The notes under the pieces were generated by a model, which did no database searches, had not been told where the DNA came from, and was given only the letters and a program-made list of their open reading frames with translations. This document shows positions 8,877 through 16,289 of a DNA stretch of 64,000 nucleotides, in pieces. Positions within the stretch are counted from its first letter, which is position 1. Each line of letters begins with the position of its first letter. Source of the stretch: Pseudomonas violetae (GTDB lineage: Bacteria > Pseudomonadota > Gammaproteobacteria > Pseudomonadales > Pseudomonadaceae); contig NZ_JAKNRW010000021.1 in NCBI RefSeq assembly GCF_023072615.1, positions 19,930-83,929 on the forward strand. Reading direction: 5' to 3'. A program made the position numbers and the translations under genes.

Positions 8877-8892
8877 TTGACGTTAACGTAAA
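8877..8892. promoter_or_regulatory. LiuR-type operator 1
   Basis: TTGACGTTAACGTAAA lies in the divergent region between the acyl-CoA synthetase and liuA. It matches the palindrome in the liuR promoter (core ACGTNAACGT), suggesting direct LiuR control of both arms. Confidence 0.75.
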
Positions 8893-8920
8893 GGGTGATT
8901 GACAGCCATTCGTCACAGGC

Positions 8921-8934
8921 TTACGTTAACGTAA
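8921..8934. promoter_or_regulatory. LiuR-type operator 2
   Basis: TTACGTTAACGTAA is a perfect 14-base palindrome whose first base is 44 bases after that of operator 1 (about four helical turns). It sits 56 bases before the liuA ATG. The same-phase spacing would allow cooperative binding. Confidence 0.78.
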
Positions 8935-8990
8935 AGGTGAGAGCTGCATCACTGCCCTCCCCACCCTACAAAAAAGCCAAAAGGTGCCCC

Positions 8991-10154
8991 ATGAGCTACC
9001 CATCCCTGAACTTTGCCCTCGGCGAAACCATCGATTCGCTGCGCCATGAGATTCAAAAATTTGTCTCCAGGGAGATCACTCCGCGCGCCGCCCAGATCGA
9101 CATCGACAACCTGTTCCCCGCAGACCTGTGGAGCAAGTTCGGCGACATGGGCCTGCTCGGCATCACTGTCTGCGAGGAATACGGTGGCGCTGGCCTGGGT
9201 TACCTGGCCCACGTGGTAGCCATGGAAGAAATCAGCCGCGGCTCGGCCTCGGTCGCCCTGTCCTATGGTGCGCACTCCAATCTCTGCGTCAACCAGATCA
9301 ACCGCAACGGTAATCACGAGCAAAAAACCAAGTATCTGCCCAAGCTGATTAGCGGTGAACACATCGGCGCCCTCGCCATGAGCGAACCGAACGCCGGCTC
9401 CGACGTGGTATCCATGAAACTGCGCGCCGACAAACGTGGTGATCGCTACGTGCTCAATGGCAGCAAGACGTGGATCACCAACGGCCCCGACGCCAACACC
9501 TACGTGATCTACGCCAAGACTGATCTGGAAAAGGGCCCCCACGGCATTACCGCCTTCATCGTCGAACGCGACTCGAAAGGCTTCAGCCGCAGCGACAAGT
9601 TCGACAAGCTCGGCATGCGTGGCTCGAACACCTGCGAGCTGTTCTTCGATGACGTCGAGGTACCTGAAGAAAACATCCTCGGCGTACTCAACGGCGGCGT
9701 GAAAGTGTTGATGAGCGGCCTCGACTACGAGCGAGTCGTTCTGTCCGGCGGCCCGACCGGCATCATGCAGGCCTGCATGGACCTGATCGTTCCCTACATC
9801 CACGACCGCAAGCAGTTCGGCCAGAGCATCGGCGAATTCCAGCTGATTCAAGGCAAGGTCGCCGATATGTACACCCAGCTCAACGCCAGCCGCGCCTATC
9901 TGTATGCAGTGGCCCAAGCTTGCGAGCGCGGCGAGACAACGCGCAAGGACGCCGCCGGCGTGATCCTGTACAGCGCCGAACGTGCCACGCAAATGGCCCT
10001 CGACGCGATCCAGATTCTCGGTGGCAACGGCTACATCAATGAATTCCCAGCTGGCCGTCTGTTGCGTGACGCCAAGCTGTACGAAATCGGCGCGGGGACC
10101 AGTGAGATTCGTCGCATGCTCATCGGCCGTGAACTGTTCAACGAAACCCGCTAA
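8991..10154 (+). CDS. liuA: isovaleryl-CoA dehydrogenase
   Basis: 387 residues from the ATG at 8991, chosen because MSYPSLNFALGETID is the conserved LiuA start; the upstream in-frame extension crosses the operator region. It oxidises isovaleryl-CoA to 3-methylcrotonyl-CoA using FAD and ETF. Motifs: ALAMSEPNAGSDVVSM (FAD contact), LNGSKTWITNGPDA, LDYERVVLSGGPTGI carrying the unusually placed catalytic Glu of isovaleryl-CoA dehydrogenases, KQFGQSIGEFQLIQGKVADM and IQILGGNGYINEFP. First gene of liuABCD; liuB follows after 12 bases. Confidence 0.95.
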   Translation: MSYPSLNFALGETIDSLRHEIQKFVSREITPRAAQIDIDNLFPADLWSKFGDMGLLGITVCEEYGGAGLGYLAHVVAMEEISRGSASVALSYGAHSNLCVNQINRNGNHEQKTKYLPKLISGEHIGALAMSEPNAGSDVVSMKLRADKRGDRYVLNGSKTWITNGPDANTYVIYAKTDLEKGPHGITAFIVERDSKGFSRSDKFDKLGMRGSNTCELFFDDVEVPEENILGVLNGGVKVLMSGLDYERVVLSGGPTGIMQACMDLIVPYIHDRKQFGQSIGEFQLIQGKVADMYTQLNASRAYLYAVAQACERGETTRKDAAGVILYSAERATQMALDAIQILGGNGYINEFPAGRLLRDAKLYEIGAGTSEIRRMLIGRELFNETR

Positions 10155-10166
10155 CCGGAGTTGTCC

Positions 10167-11774
10167 ATGGCTATCCTGCATACCCAGCTCAACCCCCGTT
10201 CGGCGGAGTTTGCCGCCAACAGCGCGGCGATGCGCAAACAGGTCGACGCCCTGCACACCCTGCTCGCCCAGGTGCAGCAAGGTGGCGGCGCAAAAGCACA
10301 AGAACGCCACACCTCCAGGGGCAAGTTATTGCCTCGCGAGCGCATCAATCGGCTGCTCGATCCCGGTTCACCGTTCCTCGAAATCAGCCAGCTGGCGGCC
10401 TACGAGGTCTACGGTGAAGATGTTCCGGCCGCTGGCGTGATCGCCGGAATTGGTCGAGTGGAAGGCGTCGAATGCATGATCGTCGCCAACGATGCCACGG
10501 TGAAAGGTGGCTCGTACTATCCGCTGACCGTGAAGAAACACCTGCGTGCCCAGACCATCGCCCAGCAAAATCGCCTGCCCTGTATCTATCTGGTGGATTC
10601 CGGCGGCGCGAACTTGCCCCGCCAGGATGAGGTGTTCCCGGACCGCGAACACTTTGGCCGGATTTTCTTCAACCAGGCCAACATGAGTGCCCTGGGCATT
10701 CCACAGATCGCCGTGGTCATGGGCTCTTGCACCGCTGGCGGAGCCTATGTCCCGGCCATGGCCGACGAGGCGATCATGGTGCGTAACCAGGCGACCATCT
10801 TTCTTGCCGGCCCCCCCCTGGTAAAAGCCGCAACCGGTGAAGTAGTCAGCGCCGAAGACCTTGGCGGGGCCGACGTGCACTGCAAGGTTTCCGGCGTCGC
10901 CGATCACTACGCCGAGAGCGACGAACACGCCCTGGCCATCGCTCGACGCAGCATTGCCAACCTTAACTGGCGCAAGCTTGGCGAAGTGCAGCAACGCGCG
11001 CCAATCGCCCCGCTGTATGCCAGCGACGAGCTTTACGGCGTGGTATCGGCTGACGCCAAGCAGCCCTTCGATGTGCGCGAAGTTATCGCACGGCTGGTGG
11101 ACGGCTCGGTGTTCGACGAATTCAAGGCGCTATTCGGGACTACGCTGGTCTGCGGTTTTGCCTACCTGCACGGTTATCCGATCGCGATCCTCGCCAACAA
11201 CGGCATTCTGTTCGCCGAGGCCGCGCAGAAAGGTGCGCACTTCATCGAGTTGGCCTGTCAGCGCGGTATTCCATTGCTGTTCCTGCAGAACATCACCGGC
11301 TTCATGGTTGGCCAGAAATACGAAGCCGGCGGCATCGCCAAGCACGGTGCCAAACTGGTGACCGCCGTAGCGTGCGCCAAGGTGCCGAAGTTCACCGTAA
11401 TCATTGGCGGCAGCTTTGGTGCCGGCAACTACGGCATGTGCGGACGAGCCTACGACCCACGCTTTCTGTGGATGTGGCCGAATGCGCGGATCGGCGTGAT
11501 GGGTGCCGAACAGGCTGCAGGCGTGCTGGTGCAAGTCAAGCGCGAGCAGGCCGAGCGCGGTGGCCAGGCTTTCAGCGCCGAGCAGGAGGCGCAAATCAAG
11601 CAACCGATCCTCGATCAGTACGAGCAGCAGGGACACCCCTACTACTCCAGCGCCCGGCTGTGGGACGACGGCGTGATCGACCCCGCGCAGACCCGCGATG
11701 TGTTGGCACTGGCCTTGTCGGCAGCGTTGAACGCGCCAGTAGAACAAAGCCGTTTCGGCGTGTTCCGGATGTGA
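10167..11774 (+). CDS. liuB: methylcrotonyl-CoA carboxylase, beta (carboxyltransferase) subunit
   Basis: 535 residues from the ATG at 10167, with a CGGAG ribosome site just upstream. It is the carboxyltransferase half of biotin-dependent 3-methylcrotonyl-CoA carboxylase and works with LiuD. Typical crotonase-fold motifs: KLLPRERINRLLDPGSPFLE, YLVDSGGANLPRQDEVFPD, GSCTAGGAYVPAM, FLAGPPLVKAATGEVVSAED, GIPLLFLQNITGFMVG and GGSFGAGNYGMCGRAY, which supply the two oxyanion holes. Length and motifs are complete. It is part of the liuABCD operon, although a REPIN separates it from liuC. Confidence 0.95.
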   Translation: MAILHTQLNPRSAEFAANSAAMRKQVDALHTLLAQVQQGGGAKAQERHTSRGKLLPRERINRLLDPGSPFLEISQLAAYEVYGEDVPAAGVIAGIGRVEGVECMIVANDATVKGGSYYPLTVKKHLRAQTIAQQNRLPCIYLVDSGGANLPRQDEVFPDREHFGRIFFNQANMSALGIPQIAVVMGSCTAGGAYVPAMADEAIMVRNQATIFLAGPPLVKAATGEVVSAEDLGGADVHCKVSGVADHYAESDEHALAIARRSIANLNWRKLGEVQQRAPIAPLYASDELYGVVSADAKQPFDVREVIARLVDGSVFDEFKALFGTTLVCGFAYLHGYPIAILANNGILFAEAAQKGAHFIELACQRGIPLLFLQNITGFMVGQKYEAGGIAKHGAKLVTAVACAKVPKFTVIIGGSFGAGNYGMCGRAYDPRFLWMWPNARIGVMGAEQAAGVLVQVKREQAERGGQAFSAEQEAQIKQPILDQYEQQGHPYYSSARLWDDGVIDPAQTRDVLALALSAALNAPVEQSRFGVFRM

Positions 11775-11779
11775 TTTTC

Positions 11780-11866
11780 TGTGGGAGCGGGCTTGCTCGC
11801 GAAGGACTCACCGCGGGCTCTCTGATGCACCGCGTTATCGTTCTACGCGAACACGCCCGCTCCCAC
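11780..11866. repeat. REPIN inside the liu operon
   Basis: Terminal arms TGTGGGAGCGGGCTTGCTCGCG and its inverted diverged copy GCGAACACGCCCGCTCCCACA enclose about 45 bases between liuB and liuC. Its position within a co-transcribed operon could attenuate liuCD or stabilise liuAB mRNA. Confidence 0.78.
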
Positions 11867-11888
11867 ATGAGTTGTGGAGGCAGACAAA

Positions 11889-12704
11889 ATGAGCGACTTC
11901 AACACCCTTGAGCTACACATCGACCCCCGGGGTTTCGCGACCTTGTGGCTCGCCCGCGAAGACAAGAACAATGCCTTCAACGCGCAGATGATCCGCGAGC
12001 TGATTCTCGCCCTGGATAAAGTTTCGGCCGATACCAGCATGAGATTCCTGCTGTTGCGCGGCCGAGGCAAGCATTTCAGCGCTGGTGCCGACCTGGCGTG
12101 GATGCAGCAGTCCGCCGAACTGGATTACCACACCAATCTCGACGATGCCCGCGAACTCGCCGAGTTGATGTACAACCTTGCCAAGCTGAAAATCCCCACC
12201 CTGGCCGTGGTGCAAGGGGCTGCATTTGGGGGGGCACTCGGTTTGATCAGCTGCTGCGATATGGCCATCGGCGCCGATGACGCGCAATTCTGCCTGTCGG
12301 AAGTACGCATCGGCCTGGCTCCTGCCGTGATCAGCCCGTTCGTGGTGCAAGCCATCGGCGAACGCGCAGCTCGCCGCTACGCCCTGACCGCCGAGCGGTT
12401 CAGCGGCCTGCGGGCACGGGAGATCGGTTTGCTATCGGAAAGCTACCCGCTTGCAGAGCTGGAGTCCAAGGTCGATCAGTGGATCGATAACCTGCTGCTC
12501 AACAGCCCTGCCGCCATGCGTGCCAGCAAGGATTTACTGCGCGAAGTGGGCAATGGTGCGCTGACCCCGGCACTGCGCCGCTACACCGAAAATGCCATTG
12601 CCCGGATCCGCGTCAGCCCTGAAGGCCAGGAAGGTTTGCGCGCCTTCCTGCAAAAACGCCCGGCGAACTGGCTCGCTATCCCTAACACCAAGGAGCCGCG
12701 CTGA
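11889..12704 (+). CDS. liuC: 3-methylglutaconyl-CoA hydratase
   Basis: 271 residues from the ATG at 11889 (GGAGG about 12 bases upstream). Enoyl-CoA hydratase/isomerase fold with LLLRGRGKHFSAGADLAWM (oxyanion hole and CoA loop), VVQGAAFGGALGLISCCDMA and FCLSEVRIGLAPAVISPFV, which places the catalytic Glu residues. It hydrates 3-methylglutaconyl-CoA to HMG-CoA between the carboxylase and liuE. The stop overlaps the liuD start by one base (TGATG), implying translational coupling. Confidence 0.93.
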   Translation: MSDFNTLELHIDPRGFATLWLAREDKNNAFNAQMIRELILALDKVSADTSMRFLLLRGRGKHFSAGADLAWMQQSAELDYHTNLDDARELAELMYNLAKLKIPTLAVVQGAAFGGALGLISCCDMAIGADDAQFCLSEVRIGLAPAVISPFVVQAIGERAARRYALTAERFSGLRAREIGLLSESYPLAELESKVDQWIDNLLLNSPAAMRASKDLLREVGNGALTPALRRYTENAIARIRVSPEGQEGLRAFLQKRPANWLAIPNTKEPR

Positions 12705-14659
12705 TGAACACGCCCGTCATTACTTCGTTACTGGTGGCCAACCGCGGCGAAATCGCCTGCCGGGTGATGCGCACCGCCAAAGCCCTTGGCCTGACCACCG
12801 TGGCCGTGCACAGCGCCACTGATCGTGATGCCCGACACAGCCGCGAGGCCGATATACGAGTCGACCTGGGTGGCAGCAAAGCCGCCGACAGCTATCTGCA
12901 GATCGACAAACTGATTGCCGCTGCACTGGCCAGTGGCGCTCAGGCGATTCATCCGGGGTATGGCTTTCTGTCGGAGAACGCCGCATTTGCCCGGGCCATC
13001 GAGAATGCCGGCTTGATCTTCCTCGGCCCACCCGCCTCGGCGATCGATGCAATGGGCAGCAAATCCGCAGCCAAGGCGTTGATGGAGACCGCCGCAGTGC
13101 CACTGGTGCCTGGTTATCACGGCGAAGCCCAGGACCTGGAAACCTTCCGCGCAGCCTGTGAGCGCATCGGTTATCCGGTGCTGCTCAAGGCCACCGCCGG
13201 TGGGGGCGGCAAAGGCATGAAGGTGGTCGAGGACGTCAGCCAACTGGCCGAAGCCCTGGCCTCGGCCCAGCGCGAGGCGCAGTCGTCGTTTGGCGACTCA
13301 CGCATGCTGGTAGAAAAATATCTGCTCAAACCGCGGCACGTGGAGATTCAGATCTTTGCCGATCAGCATGGCAATTGCCTGTACCTCAATGAGCGCGACT
13401 GCTCGATCCAGCGTCGCCATCAGAAGGTCGTAGAAGAAGCGCCTGCTCCAGGCCTGAGCGCGCAATTGCGCCGCGCCATGGGCGAAGCCGCCGTCCGCTC
13501 GGCGCAGGCTATTGGTTACGTCGGGGCCGGCACGGTGGAGTTCCTGCTGGACTCGCGAGGCGAGTTCTTCTTCATGGAGATGAACACGCGCCTGCAGGTG
13601 GAACACCCGGTGACTGAAGCCATCACAGGGCTCGACCTGGTGGCCTGGCAAATCCGCGTCGCCCGTGGTGAAGCCCTGCCGATGACCCAGGAGCAGGTCC
13701 CCCTGATCGGACATGCCATTGAGGTCCGGTTGTACGCCGAAGACCCGGGCAATGACTTCCTGCCGGCGACCGGACGCCTGGAGCTATATCGCGAATCAGC
13801 TGCGGGCACCGGACGTCGAGTCGACAGCGGAGTGGAGCAAGGCGATGAAATCTCACCGTTCTACGACCCGATGCTGGGCAAGCTGATTGCCTGGGGTGAA
13901 GACCGTGAACAGGCGCGCCTGCGCTTGCTGAGCATGCTCGACGAATTCGCGATTGGCGGCCTGAGAACCAACATCAACTTCCTGCGCCGGATTATCGGCC
14001 ATCCAGCGTTTGCCGCCGCAGAACTTGATACCGGGTTTATCCCGCGTTACCAGGAACAGCTGCTGCCAAAACCAGCAGAGCTGGGTGAAGACTTCTGGCA
14101 GGCTGCTGCGCAGGCATTTACCCAAAGCCAGTCCGCCGCGTCGCGCACAGACGACCCGGCGTCGCCCTGGGCGAGAAGCAACGGTTTTCGTACCGGACTG
14201 CCGAGGGAGATCAGCCTGCACCTGAGTTGCGAAGGCCAGGACCGTGCGCTTACGTTGGGCGCAGTCGACGCGCACACAGCACAGCTCAAGGGCGAGCAAT
14301 TGCTGATCGAGCACGAAGGGGTACGTCGCCAGCATCGGGCGATCCGCCGCGACGGCGTGGTCTATCTGCAATGGGATGGAGAACTGCGCCGCATCGAGTC
14401 CTACGACCCTATCAGTGCCGTCGAAGCCAGCCATAGCCACCAGGGTGGCCTGACCGCACCCATGAACGGCAGCATCGTGCGCGTCCTGGTGGAGGCCGGG
14501 CAAACGGTTGAAGCAGGAGCGCAACTGGTGGTACTGGAAGCCATGAAGATGGAACACAGCATTCGTGCGCCCCACGCTGGAGTCATCAAGGCGCTGTATT
14601 GCCAGGAAGGCGAAATGGTCAGTGAGGGCAGTGCACTGGTCGAGCTGGAAGAGGCCTGA
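12704..14659 (+). CDS. liuD: methylcrotonyl-CoA carboxylase, alpha (biotin) subunit
   Basis: 651 residues, full length. The biotin carboxylase domain (1 to about 445) contains VANRGEIACRVMRTAKALG, IHPGYGFLSENA, the ATP loop KATAGGGGKGMKVV, ERDCSIQRRHQKVVEEAP and FFMEMNTRLQVEHPVTE. A linker/BT domain follows. The C-terminal biotinyl domain (about 580-651) carries LEAMKMEHSIRAPHAG, whose central Lys is biotinylated. Partner of LiuB; the complex makes 3-methylglutaconyl-CoA from methylcrotonyl-CoA, bicarbonate and ATP. Last gene of liuABCD. Confidence 0.95.
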   Translation: MNTPVITSLLVANRGEIACRVMRTAKALGLTTVAVHSATDRDARHSREADIRVDLGGSKAADSYLQIDKLIAAALASGAQAIHPGYGFLSENAAFARAIENAGLIFLGPPASAIDAMGSKSAAKALMETAAVPLVPGYHGEAQDLETFRAACERIGYPVLLKATAGGGGKGMKVVEDVSQLAEALASAQREAQSSFGDSRMLVEKYLLKPRHVEIQIFADQHGNCLYLNERDCSIQRRHQKVVEEAPAPGLSAQLRRAMGEAAVRSAQAIGYVGAGTVEFLLDSRGEFFFMEMNTRLQVEHPVTEAITGLDLVAWQIRVARGEALPMTQEQVPLIGHAIEVRLYAEDPGNDFLPATGRLELYRESAAGTGRRVDSGVEQGDEISPFYDPMLGKLIAWGEDREQARLRLLSMLDEFAIGGLRTNINFLRRIIGHPAFAAAELDTGFIPRYQEQLLPKPAELGEDFWQAAAQAFTQSQSAASRTDDPASPWARSNGFRTGLPREISLHLSCEGQDRALTLGAVDAHTAQLKGEQLLIEHEGVRRQHRAIRRDGVVYLQWDGELRRIESYDPISAVEASHSHQGGLTAPMNGSIVRVLVEAGQTVEAGAQLVVLEAMKMEHSIRAPHAGVIKALYCQEGEMVSEGSALVELEEA

Positions 14660-14665
14660 AACAAA

Positions 14666-14695
14666 GACCGGTCTTGCACGCTGGCAGGACCGGTC
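14666..14695. terminator. hairpin between liuD and the PrtR-like gene
   Basis: GACCGGTC occurs at 14666-14673 and 14688-14695, forming an 8-base-pair stem between two convergent genes. It has no clear T run, so termination is only likely. Confidence 0.45.
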
Positions 14696-14698
14696 CGG

Positions 14699-15346
14699 TC
14701 AGAATTTGGCAGTGGCTTGAACCACCACGCCGATGATTCGGCAGTCTGCGGTGTACAAGGCTTTGGGATAGGTCGGATTGAGCGGAATCAGGTAACGCTG
14801 ACCGCCCTCCTCGATCAGTTTGCGAAAAGTGGCGGCGGCGCTGCCAGGCCATTGGGCGATCACCAGCTTGCCAGGCAGCACCTCAGCCTCTGGGTCTACC
14901 AGGATCAACATGTCGTGGGCGATGCTAAGGCCACTGGGAGCAGTCATTGCGTCACCCTCGACTTTGAGCCAGAACGCGCTGCCGTGAGCGTGGTAGTCGG
15001 ACAGTTCGAACTGCGTCGCACCGTACACCGGAAACTCGCCATCGCGCAGCAACGGTGCATCTCGCCAATCACTGACAGGGTAACGAAAGGAAGGGTTGTG
15101 CCGCTGCGCCAAGGGAGGAATATCATCCTCGCAAGCCCGGACTTCCCTGAGTACCATCGCCACTTCCAGGAAATCCAGGCCCAAGGCTTCCAGCACACGG
15201 TTCATGTCCTCGACACCGGGCTGACGTCGTTTATTCAGCCAATGTCCAACACCACCCTGCGACATCCCTAGACGGTCTGCGAGTATCTCCTGAGTGATGT
15301 TGAGCTCACTCATCTTGGCCTTGACCAAATCAATCCATTTATCCAT
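14699..15346 (-). CDS. PrtR-like repressor (HTH plus S24 LexA-type peptidase domain)
   Basis: 215 residues from the ATG at 15346 (MDKWIDLVKAKMSELNITQ); an upstream in-frame start is less likely because it lacks family similarity. The N-terminal HTH_3/Cro-type domain (about 8-60) contains LADRLGMSQGGVGHWLNKRR. The C-terminal S24 domain has FWLKVEGDAMTAPSGLSIAH with the nucleophilic Ser-Met region changed to DAMTAP, and a later PGKLVIAQWPG with the Lys position. It is similar to P. aeruginosa PrtR, the RecA-sensitive pyocin repressor, but no pyocin genes are near. EGDAM instead of GDSM suggests altered or absent self-cleavage. Confidence 0.8.
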   Translation of the reverse strand: MDKWIDLVKAKMSELNITQEILADRLGMSQGGVGHWLNKRRQPGVEDMNRVLEALGLDFLEVAMVLREVRACEDDIPPLAQRHNPSFRYPVSDWRDAPLLRDGEFPVYGATQFELSDYHAHGSAFWLKVEGDAMTAPSGLSIAHDMLILVDPEAEVLPGKLVIAQWPGSAAATFRKLIEEGGQRYLIPLNPTYPKALYTADCRIIGVVVQATAKF

Positions 15347-15391
15347 GTCCGGCACGATACGCGGGCTCCTACCTGCGCTCAAAACACAAGC

Positions 15392-15421
15392 TGTATTATT
15401 TCAATCGCCGAAACAAATACA
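15392..15421. promoter_or_regulatory. candidate operator of the PrtR-like repressor
   Basis: An interrupted inverted repeat, TGTATT (15392-15397) and AATACA (15416-15421), lies in the AT-rich divergent region between the repressor and the DUF6124 gene. It could be its autoregulatory site; this rests only on symmetry and position. Confidence 0.35.
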
Positions 15422-15478
15422 CTTTGTACTAAGCTCTTTTTTACGGATCTGATAATCAAAAAAGGAGTTTACATCACC

Positions 15479-15817
15479 ATGGCAACCACCAGTACCGACT
15501 TGCCCGACGAGCCAATGGATACCACGCTCAACTCTCCCCAAGGCTTCGCTGCAGCGCAGCGCGCGCTCGACTACTACTTGAAACCATCTGTGTCACCAGA
15601 GCTTGAGGAAACGCGTTTTTTTGCTGTGAATCAGAACGTCAGCAATGAAGAGGCACTTGTGCATGCCTCGGATCTGATGCGCTGCGCCGCGTCCATTGCC
15701 TATGAATCGGCAGGTAATCTGCAAGGCGCCAGCCGGGACCTGACACTGTCGACGGTGCACCTGATCGATATGGCCCGAGCCATGGTTGATCGGTCGCTCA
15801 AGGGTCACAAGGGCTGA
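15479..15817 (+). CDS. DUF6124 family protein
   Basis: 112 residues, preceded by a good ribosome site (AAAGGAG about 10 bases before the ATG). A short acidic N-terminus is followed by a helical domain with FAAAQRALDYYLKP, NEEALVHASDLMRCAAS and HLIDMARAMVDRSL. It matches the small Pseudomonas-restricted DUF6124 family, often present in several copies per genome and of unknown function. No signal peptide or membrane segment is seen. It is divergent from the PrtR-like gene, sharing the AT-rich region with the candidate operator. Confidence 0.75.
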   Translation: MATTSTDLPDEPMDTTLNSPQGFAAAQRALDYYLKPSVSPELEETRFFAVNQNVSNEEALVHASDLMRCAASIAYESAGNLQGASRDLTLSTVHLIDMARAMVDRSLKGHKG

Positions 15818-15866
15818 AAACGAAGACACCAGGAAAGGGTTTTTCTGGTGGGACCGCTAAAACCAG

Positions 15867-15897
15867 TTGACTTGCAAACGATAATGATTACTATTAC
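15867..15897 (+). promoter_or_regulatory. Fur-controlled promoter of prrF
   Basis: A -35 TTGACT (15867-15872) and -10 TACTAT (15889-15894), 16 bases apart, are overlapped by GATAATGATTACTATTAC (15880-15897). That sequence matches about 14 of 19 positions of the Fur box GATAATGATAATCATTATC. Iron-loaded Fur would block this promoter. Confidence 0.82.
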
Positions 15898-15900
15898 ATC

Positions 15901-16013
15901 ATCTGATCGCGAGATCAGTCGATGGGCCAAGAGACCTAAGGTCGGTCTCCTGGACTATCTCCTCATCAGGCTAATCACGGTTTTTGACCCGGCTTTTGTG
16001 CCGGGTCTTTTTT
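15901..16013 (+). ncRNA. prrF: PrrF-type iron-responsive small RNA
   Basis: About 113 nt between a Fur-box promoter and a Rho-independent terminator. The 5' part folds as CTGATCGCGAGATCAG, the conserved PrrF first stem-loop containing the CGCGAGATCAG seed region, and is followed by GGGCCAAGAGACC. Length, Fur control and terminator all match PrrF (about 110-116 nt in P. aeruginosa), which pairs via Hfq with mRNAs of iron-using proteins (for example sodB, sdh, acn) and represses them in iron starvation. Fluorescent pseudomonads carry two unlinked copies; which one this is cannot be told. The ends are inferred, not mapped. Confidence 0.85.
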
Positions 16014-16014
16014 T
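15986..16014 (+). terminator. Rho-independent terminator of prrF
   Basis: GACCCGGC and GCCGGGTC pair around a TTTTGT loop, followed by TTTTTTT. Confidence 0.9.
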
Positions 16015-16045
16015 GCCAGTTATTCTGGCTTTTGGCTTCAGGCTA

Positions 16046-16156
16046 ATGAATTCTTTAGTGACTGCAAGTTCGATGGCGCTAAGGATATCAAAAGAATATG
16101 TATTGATTAGAGAAGCCCGGCAATATTGGGCCAAACAATCGAAAAATAGCACTTGA
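16046..16156 (+). other. possible 36-residue ORF downstream of prrF
   Basis: Just after the prrF terminator an ATG opens a 36-codon frame with a basic, helical-looking product (ending WAKQSKNST). No clear ribosome site precedes it. The stretch 16015-16289 is AT-rich compared with its surroundings and otherwise shows nothing but the leader of the carboxypeptidase gene. Probably not a real gene. Confidence 0.15.
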
Positions 16157-16289
16157 GAATCAATCGTACAGTCTCTAAGCTGCTTCGGCGTCAAGGAGGA
16201 CGCCCCCCAAATTCCTGGCAACTTCCCCAAATTTTCCCCCGCCCTGCGTGTAAAGTGACAGCCATAAAAATCATATTCTGGAATCGACT

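Noticed and set aside
8949..10310. A 453-codon open frame opposite liuA.
   Set aside because: Antisense to liuA and running into liuB; no motif.
15848..16156. A 102-codon frame across prrF.
   Set aside because: It runs through the Fur box, the sRNA and its terminator; no ribosome site at the start.
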